NCBI GenBank assembly: GCA_035541895.1
Contig: DATKMK010000109.1
Coordinates: forward strand, 124,001-188,000
DNA from: DATKMK01 sp035541895
GTDB taxonomy: Bacteria > Desulfobacterota > Binatia > HRBIN30 > JACQVA1
Reading direction: 5' to 3'
Length of the DNA stretch: 64,000 nucleotides
In this document: positions 59,423-64,000 of the stretch, piece after piece
How the letters are laid out: each line of letters starts with the position of its first letter
How positions within the stretch are numbered: the first letter of the stretch is position 1
Translations under genes and position numbers: made by a program
The notes under the pieces: model-generated
Databases searched by the model: none
What the model was told of the DNA's origin: nothing
The model's input: the letters and a program-made list of their open reading frames with translations, nothing else

Positions 59423-60484
59423 TCACTTCGCCGCCCGCAGCTCGCTGGCGAGTTGGCGGTAATCGAGCTGGATGGGTTCGGCGACGCGGCGGCCGTTTTC
59501 CGCAGCGCGGTTCCATGCCGAGATCAGTCCGACGAGCCGCTGCCACAGCGATCGCCGCCGACGCGGCGCGCGCACGGCGGGCACCAGGTGCTGTGTCGCC
59601 AGATATTGCCGCAGCACTTTCGTCGTCCGTGACGAGAGGTGCCCGCGGCGGCTGACGTCTGCGAGTGAGTTGCCGAGCCGTTCGGGCGTGTACTCGAAGT
59701 GCTCGATGAGCGACTCGGCGACCTTGGCCACCGCCGCCAGCGTCAGCTCGCCGTCTTCGAACAAACCCGCGGCGGTTTGAAAGTAATTGAAGGTCGGCAC
59801 CAGCCGCCGCCCGTAGGCGCGGAAGTTCGCCGGCGGCGTGCGACGTTCGAGGTTGATGTAGATGCGCGCGACCGCCTCGGCGCGCTCGATCTCGCGCTGG
59901 AGTCCGATCACCTCTTCCACCTGGTTGCGATCGACCGGAATCTGTTCGAGCACCCCGCGCAGCTCTTCTTCGCCGACTCGGCCGGCGATCACGTCGGCAT
60001 AGAGCGAATAGATCAACGGGTCCGACTCCCAGTCATCACCGAAGAGAAACTCGCGCGCATGCGCCGGCGCGGCGTTGCGCCATTTGAACAGCTCGGCGAG
60101 CTTGTAGCCGATGTGTTCGCGCAGATTACGGAACTTGCCGCGCACGAGATGCTGCAACTGATTCTTGAACACGATCTCGTCGTACTCGATGCCGTCGAGC
60201 GCGAGCTTGTCGCGAATCGCCTTGCCGATTTGCGGCGGGCTCGCCGAGAGGAAATAGACGCGCACGTCGAGACCGGCGGCGGCGCCGACGCCGCGGAGCG
60301 CACGAATCAAGGCCGCCACACCGGGTGCCGCGACTTTGTCCTCGGGCTTCTCGAACGGGATCTTCACGAGATCGCGCACCGAGTCGAACTCGCTCTTGAG
60401 GTAGGTTTTGTCGAGGTCCCAGCGGTAGATGCTGCAAGGGGTCATCCCCGGGGCCGGGATCTGTTTGCGCGCCGCGGACGCCAT
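59423..60484 (-). CDS. APP1-like HAD phosphatase (DUF2183)
   Basis: The 353-residue protein starts with the HAD-type nucleophile motif WDLDKTYLKS. It has YFLSASPPQIG (motif II serine), a conserved GIEYDEIVFKNQLQHL, and GDDWESDPLIYSLYA (motif IV acids). This arrangement matches the catalytic domain of the yeast phosphatidate phosphatase App1. The C-terminal ~200 residues are helical and not recognised. It is read just seven bases after plsX, so it may dephosphorylate phosphatidate or a related phospholipid precursor; that is inference from context. Confidence 0.78.
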   Translation of the reverse strand: MASAARKQIPAPGMTPCSIYRWDLDKTYLKSEFDSVRDLVKIPFEKPEDKVAAPGVAALIRALRGVGAAAGLDVRVYFLSASPPQIGKAIRDKLALDGIEYDEIVFKNQLQHLVRGKFRNLREHIGYKLAELFKWRNAAPAHAREFLFGDDWESDPLIYSLYADVIAGRVGEEELRGVLEQIPVDRNQVEEVIGLQREIERAEAVARIYINLERRTPPANFRAYGRRLVPTFNYFQTAAGLFEDGELTLAAVAKVAESLIEHFEYTPERLGNSLADVSRRGHLSSRTTKVLRQYLATQHLVPAVRAPRRRRSLWQRLVGLISAWNRAAENGRRVAEPIQLDYRQLASELRAAK

Positions 60485-60491
60485 CGTCGTG

Positions 60492-61508
60492 CTACCGCAG
60501 CCCCGCGATGCCGAGGGCGATTTCCTCCGGCACGCCGTCGCGCGCCGCCTTGGCCGCGACTTTCACCGCGTTGGTGATCGCGCGAGCGGGCGAGCGACCG
60601 TGCGCTTTGATGAACAGATTCTGAAAGCCGAGGATCGGCGCGCCGCCGTACGTCGTGTAGTCCGCCAACTCGCGCAGCCGATCGACGCCGCCGGCGAGCA
60701 TGCGCATCCCGAGCCGCCAGCGCCAACTTTCTTCGGCGGCTGCGCCCGCCATGTCGACCATGACCTCCGCGAGTCCTTCGAGCAGCTTGAGCGCCACGTT
60801 GCCCACCAATCCCTCAGTCACGATGACGTCGGCTTTGCCTTTCACCAGATCGTTGCCCTCGATGTTACCGATGAAGTTCACCCCGGACAACGCTTGCAAA
60901 GCTCGATGCGCTTCGACCAACTCCGCGCTGCCCTTGGTCGGCTCAGTGCCCATGTTGAGCAACGCAACCCGCGGGCTGGCCACCTTGGAAACGCGCTTGG
61001 CATAGGCGCCGCCCATGAGCGCGAACTGCACCAACTCGATGGCGTCGCAGCGGATCGTAGCCCCGACGTCGAGCAGCAGCGCGAGATGATCTTGTCCCGG
61101 ATATTCGGTCTGGCGCGGATAGACGCTGGCGAGGGCGGTCTTGCGGATACCCGGGATCACTTGAAAGTGGCGGGCGCACGCCAGCACCGCCGCACCGGTG
61201 TTGCCGGCGCTCACCAACGCGTCGGCTCCCCCGTCGGCCACCAAGCGGGCGGCCACCAGAATCGATGCATCGCGCTTGTGCCGCACCGCGTCCTTCGGCT
61301 CCTCCGCCATGCCGATGACCTCGCCGGCCGGGTGGATGTCGATCTGCTCCGGATTGTATTCGACGCGTTCGAGAATCTCTTGAATGCGCCGCTCGTCGCC
61401 GACAAGCACGCACTGGATGTCGGTCTGCAACGAGGCGGTGGCGACGCCTTTGACCACTTCGTCCGGGGCCAGATCGCCGCCCATCGCATCAATCGCAATC
61501 GTTCGCAT
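60492..61508 (-). CDS. plsX: Phosphate acyltransferase PlsX
   Basis: The 338-residue protein makes acyl-phosphate from acyl-ACP, the entry to phospholipid synthesis through PlsY. It has the start IAIDAMGGDLAPDEVVKG, the SAGNTGAAVLACARHF motif, FIGNIEGNDLVKGKADVIVT and EGLVGNVALKLLEG, all typical of PlsX. The usual partners rpmF (upstream) and fabH (downstream) are absent; instead an APP1-like phosphatase follows. The start is 45 bases downstream of the thioredoxin-fold gene. Confidence 0.94.
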   Translation of the reverse strand: MRTIAIDAMGGDLAPDEVVKGVATASLQTDIQCVLVGDERRIQEILERVEYNPEQIDIHPAGEVIGMAEEPKDAVRHKRDASILVAARLVADGGADALVSAGNTGAAVLACARHFQVIPGIRKTALASVYPRQTEYPGQDHLALLLDVGATIRCDAIELVQFALMGGAYAKRVSKVASPRVALLNMGTEPTKGSAELVEAHRALQALSGVNFIGNIEGNDLVKGKADVIVTEGLVGNVALKLLEGLAEVMVDMAGAAAEESWRWRLGMRMLAGGVDRLRELADYTTYGGAPILGFQNLFIKAHGRSPARAITNAVKVAAKAARDGVPEEIALGIAGLR

Positions 61509-61553
61509 CGCACGCTCGACCGCTTGCGACGCTAACGACCGCGGCCGACCCTG

Positions 61554-61838
61554 TCAACGAACCCTGCGTTCGCGTTGCAGGCGTGCGCGCAGCTCGCGTT
61601 CGCTCACCCGATACTTGAAAGCCTTGCGCCCGTTGATCGAGAGAACCGGAATCTCGTCGCCGTACTGGGCTTCGAGAGCGGGATCGTCTTCGATATTGAT
61701 CAGCTCGACGGTAGCGTTCAACTCGCGCGCCAACGGCACCACCACCGCCTTCATCTCATCGCAGAGATGACACCCGGGCCGGGAGTAGAGGTTCAACCTC
61801 AGTTCCGATTCGCCCGACGATCTCGTGAACCATCGCAC
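61554..61838 (-). CDS. Glutaredoxin-like thioredoxin-fold protein (DUF836)
   Basis: The 94-residue protein has the redox motif SRPGCHLCDEMKA, then a beta-strand with INIEDDPALEAQYGD, and a cis-proline-type EIPVLSINGRKAFKYRV. This is the small thioredoxin-fold family annotated as DUF836 or glutaredoxin-like. It would exchange disulfides in the cytosol; no partner is known. It lies divergent to the ribosomal protein operon. Confidence 0.87.
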   Translation of the reverse strand: MRWFTRSSGESELRLNLYSRPGCHLCDEMKAVVVPLARELNATVELINIEDDPALEAQYGDEIPVLSINGRKAFKYRVSERELRARLQRERRVR

Positions 61839-61912
61839 CTCGTGAGGCTAGCGCGTTTCACCGCAAAGGTGGAATCGGCCGGCGGTTCTACCCCGAACCG
61901 GCGGACCTGCGG

Positions 61913-61941
61913 TTGACAATGCGCATCCTGTCCATTACGAG
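61913..61941 (+). promoter_or_regulatory. Sigma70-like promoter of the rplU-rpmA-obgE-proB operon
   Basis: A perfect TTGACA (61913-61918) is followed after 17 bases by TACGAG (61936-61941). It is 34-62 bases upstream of the rplU start, well placed to drive the ribosomal genes. The -10 box matches the consensus at only three of six positions. Confidence 0.6.
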
Positions 61942-61974
61942 AGATGGTTCGCTGAATCTGGGAGAACACTGAAA

Positions 61975-62292
61975 ATGGACTATGCAGTCATCCGAACCGG
62001 CGGGAAGCAGTATCGCGTCGCGCCGGGCGATCTGATTCGGATCGAAAAGCTCGCCGGCGATGCCGGCGCGGCGGTCGCATTCAACGAGGTGCTGATGACC
62101 TCAGCCAACGGGGGCTTGAAAGTCGGGGCACCGCTGGTCGCGGGCGCTCGCGTCACCGGTGAGATCGTTCGCCAAGGCCGGGCGAAGAAGATTCTGGTCT
62201 TCAAGAAGAAGCGCCGCAAGAATTACCGGCGCCATCAGGGTCACCGCCAGTACGAGACCACTGTCCGGGTCACCGGCATCGAGTCGGAGTAA
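61975..62292 (+). CDS. rplU: 50S ribosomal protein L21
   Basis: The 105-residue protein begins MDYAVIRTGGKQYRVAPGD, contains KILVFKKKRRKNYRRHQGHR and RQYETTVRVTGI, the basic rRNA-contact region. Length is normal for the family. GGGAG ten bases before the ATG serves as the ribosome site. It is first in the operon, four bases ahead of rpmA. Confidence 0.97.
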   Translation: MDYAVIRTGGKQYRVAPGDLIRIEKLAGDAGAAVAFNEVLMTSANGGLKVGAPLVAGARVTGEIVRQGRAKKILVFKKKRRKNYRRHQGHRQYETTVRVTGIESE

Positions 62293-62295
62293 GTC

Positions 62296-62550
62296 ATGGC
62301 TCACAAAAAGGGACAAGGCAGCACTCGCAACGGTCGCGACAGCGCCGGACAGCGGCGCGGCGTCAAGGTGTTCGCCGGGGAACTCGCCCAAGCCGGCAAC
62401 ATCCTCGTGCGACAACTCGGCACCCGCATTCACCCCGGCAAGAATGTCGGTATGGGTCGCGACTTCACCCTGTTCGCCAAGATCGACGGTATTGTCCGCT
62501 ACGAACGCGTCGGCAAGGATCGCAAGCAAGTCCACGTCTTCCCGATCTGA
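62296..62550 (+). CDS. rpmA: 50S ribosomal protein L27
   Basis: The 84-residue protein has MAHKKGQGSTRNGRDSAGQ at the start and VFAGELAQAGNILVRQLGTR, typical of L27, whose N-terminus reaches the peptidyl-transferase centre. No cleavable extension (as in Firmicutes) is present. Nearly contiguous with rplU. Confidence 0.97.
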   Translation: MAHKKGQGSTRNGRDSAGQRRGVKVFAGELAQAGNILVRQLGTRIHPGKNVGMGRDFTLFAKIDGIVRYERVGKDRKQVHVFPI

Positions 62551-62599
62551 ACACTGCGGGTGCGCGAGCGCGCACCGGTCTCTCACACGCACCATGTCG

Positions 62600-62619
62600 G
62601 GGCACACGGCCGTGTGCCC
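62600..62619. repeat. Perfect 20-bp palindrome, REP-like
   Basis: GGGCACACGG is followed directly by its own inverse complement CCGTGTGCCC in the 145-base gap between rpmA and obgE. It has the same GGGC/GCCC ends as the elements at 50142, 53870 and 53912. It could form a hairpin in the transcript and lower readthrough into obgE-proB. Confidence 0.65.
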
Positions 62620-62695
62620 GTCTCCGGTCGGATGTCGCCTCTACAAAACCGGCGACAAAGGTTCTATTCTTTCCCATTGAGAGACGTGGACCGCG

Positions 62696-63736
62696 ATGAA
62701 GTTCATCGATGAAGCCGAAATCACCGTCTACGCCGGCGACGGCGGCAAGGGCTGCGTCGCCTTTCTGCGCGAAAAGTATCGCCCCAAAGGCGGCCCCGCC
62801 GGCGGCGACGGCGGCAAGGGCGGTGACGTGATCCTCGAAGCGCACGCCGGACTCACAACCCTCCTAGATTTCAAGTTCCAACCGATCATTCGTGCCCGCG
62901 CCGGCGAGGACGGGCGCGGCAAGGGCCAATACGGACGCGCCGGCGACGATCGCGTCGTCCGCGTCCCACCCGGCACCATCGTGCGCGACGCTGAAACTGG
63001 GGAGGTGCTGTCCGACATCCGCGCGCCAGGTGAGCGCGCCGTGGTGGCCCGCGGCGGCCGCGGTGGGCGCGGTAACGCTCACTACGCGACACCGTCGCAC
63101 CAGGCGCCGCGCTTCGCGCAACCGGGTCTGCCGGGCGAGACCCGCATCTTGAAACTCGAATTGCGGCTGCTCGCCGATGCCGGCTTGGTCGGCTTCCCCA
63201 ACACCGGCAAGTCGACCCTGATCAGCGCGGTCTCGGCCGCGCGGCCACGCGTAGCGGACTATCCGTTCACGACCCTGGTGCCGCATCTCGGCGTCGTACG
63301 CTGCGACGACGAGCGCAACTTCGTGCTCGCCGACGTACCCGGTGTGATCGAGGGCGCGCACACCGGACACGGCCTCGGCCTGCGTTTCCTGCGGCATCTC
63401 TCGCGCACCGCGGTCCTGATTCATCTGCTCGATATCAGCGGTCTCACCGGACGTGATCCGCTGCACGACTACGACGTGATCAACCGCGAACTCGCCTCGT
63501 TCGACCCCGAGCTGGCCGCGAAGCCTCAGATCGTAGCGGCCAACAAGCTCGATCTCGCCGAAGCGCGCGACCGTTTGCCGGAGGTGCGCGCGCGCTTTGT
63601 CGCACGCGGCATCGAGCTGCACGCGATCTCGGCCGCGACCGGCGAGGGGGTGCAGGAGCTGATGCAAATCGTGTGGACTCGCGTCGACGCGGCCCGCCGC
63701 GCCGCCGCGGTCGAGCCCGTTGCCGCCACGCTATGA
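62696..63736 (+). CDS. obgE: Obg-family GTPase
   Basis: The 346-residue protein is the ribosome-assembly GTPase Obg. The glycine-rich N-domain is seen at YAGDGGKGCVAFLREKYRPK and GGDGGKGGDVIL. The G-domain has GFPNTGKSTLISAVS (G1), LADVPGVIEGAHTGHGLG (G3), AANKLDLAEAR (G4) and HAISAATGEGV (G5). No extra C-terminal domain is present, as in most proteobacteria. The stop overlaps the proB start (ATGA), so translation is coupled. Confidence 0.96.
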   Translation: MKFIDEAEITVYAGDGGKGCVAFLREKYRPKGGPAGGDGGKGGDVILEAHAGLTTLLDFKFQPIIRARAGEDGRGKGQYGRAGDDRVVRVPPGTIVRDAETGEVLSDIRAPGERAVVARGGRGGRGNAHYATPSHQAPRFAQPGLPGETRILKLELRLLADAGLVGFPNTGKSTLISAVSAARPRVADYPFTTLVPHLGVVRCDDERNFVLADVPGVIEGAHTGHGLGLRFLRHLSRTAVLIHLLDISGLTGRDPLHDYDVINRELASFDPELAAKPQIVAANKLDLAEARDRLPEVRARFVARGIELHAISAATGEGVQELMQIVWTRVDAARRAAAVEPVAATL

Positions 63737-64000
63737 GCGCGCAGCTCCCGCATAAGACCAAGTTGGTCAAAAAGCTGCGCCGGGTGGTGGTGAAGATCGG
63801 CAGCAGCTTGCTCTCCGATCGCCGCCGCATCGATCGCCATCGGCTCGAAGCGCTGGCCGCCGATGCCTGCGCGCTGCACGATCGCGGCATCGACGTCGTC
63901 CTCGTGACCTCGGGCGCGATCGCTTCGGGCATCGCGCGCATGGGGTTGGCGCAAGCGCCCAAAACCATCCCTGAACGACAAGCCGCGGCCGCCGTCGGAC
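63733..64000 (+). CDS. proB: Glutamate 5-kinase, N-terminal part (runs off the right edge)
   Basis: The visible 89 residues include KKLRRVVVKIGSSLLSDRRR, VVLVTSGAIASGIARMGL and the start of the ERQAAAAVG block, all typical of ProB. ProB phosphorylates glutamate in the first step of proline synthesis. The start overlaps the obgE stop by ATGA. The remainder lies beyond the window, where a proA gene would be expected to follow. The rplU-rpmA-obgE-proB order is common in many bacteria. Confidence 0.93.
   Translation, partial: MSAQLPHKTKLVKKLRRVVVKIGSSLLSDRRRIDRHRLEALAADACALHDRGIDVVLVTSGAIASGIARMGLAQAPKTIPERQAAAAVG

Noticed and set aside
1..64000. tRNA or rRNA genes and mobile-element genes
   Set aside because: No cloverleaf-like segments with a GGTTCGAATC-type T-loop were noticed in the gene gaps, and no transposase or integrase motifs were seen. 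A tRNA search program would settle this.

Overview
The window is about 64 kb of GC-rich, gene-dense DNA from a Gram-negative bacterium. Outer-membrane polysaccharide export (OPX plus Wzc), a lipoprotein lipobox and a conventional rplU-rpmA-obgE-proB block support this. The catabolic gene mix (two luciferase-like flavin monooxygenases, paired acyl-CoA dehydrogenases, an amidohydrolase_2 protein, a FAD oxidoreductase) resembles soil or groundwater lineages formerly placed in Deltaproteobacteria, such as Binatota/Desulfobacterota. That placement is inference from gene content only. No tRNA, rRNA, CRISPR array, transposase or integrase was found by eye.

Region 1 (1-3450): the N-terminus of a CHASE2 sensor runs off the left edge. 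Next come two tandem paralogous secreted cysteine-containing proteins of unknown function, with a good promoter upstream and a strong intrinsic terminator downstream.

Region 2 (3452-37864): a ~34 kb exopolysaccharide/O-antigen-like locus, almost all on the minus strand and tightly overlapping. Read in transcription order it holds: a family-2 glycosyltransferase; a degenerate CobS-like membrane protein; a secreted Thr/Pro-repeat protein with its own candidate promoter and a terminator; the OPX export lipoprotein; a Wzc-type chain-length regulator and tyrosine kinase; a UDP-sugar dehydrogenase; an O-antigen ligase-TPR protein split by a frameshift at a T9 run; (one plus-strand GT-C-like gene); a hexapeptide acyltransferase; a Wzx flippase; a methyltransferase with zinc-ribbon tail; a second polymerase/ligase; three glycosyltransferases; an asparagine-synthase-like amidotransferase; a FemAB-like protein; a secreted beta-helix protein; another hexapeptide acyltransferase; a DUF354 protein; a polysaccharide deacetylase; a DegT aminotransferase; a sugar transferase; a Gfo/Idh dehydrogenase; an epimerase; a second initiating sugar transferase; and a GHMP heptose kinase. 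Together these can make an activated amino-uronic-acid-type sugar, load it on undecaprenyl phosphate, extend, modify, flip, polymerise and export the chain. The set resembles exosortase-associated EPS loci, but no exosortase lies in the window.

Region 3 (37900-56663): mixed-strand metabolic genes. These include two LLM flavin oxidoreductases, an SDR, aspartate-semialdehyde dehydrogenase, a GNAT acetyltransferase overlapping a short MutY tail-to-tail, a membrane GAF histidine kinase, a class II aldolase, two alpha/beta hydrolases, a FAD oxidoreductase, a rhomboid-TPR protease, two consecutive acyl-CoA dehydrogenases, an amidohydrolase, a FitAB-type toxin-antitoxin pair and a quinone oxidoreductase. 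Small palindromic repeats are scattered between genes here.

Region 4 (56791-64000): housekeeping genes. Aconitase of the mitochondrial type, CutA, an APP1-like HAD phosphatase beside plsX, a thioredoxin-fold protein, then a sigma70-like promoter driving rplU-rpmA-obgE-proB, the last cut by the right edge.
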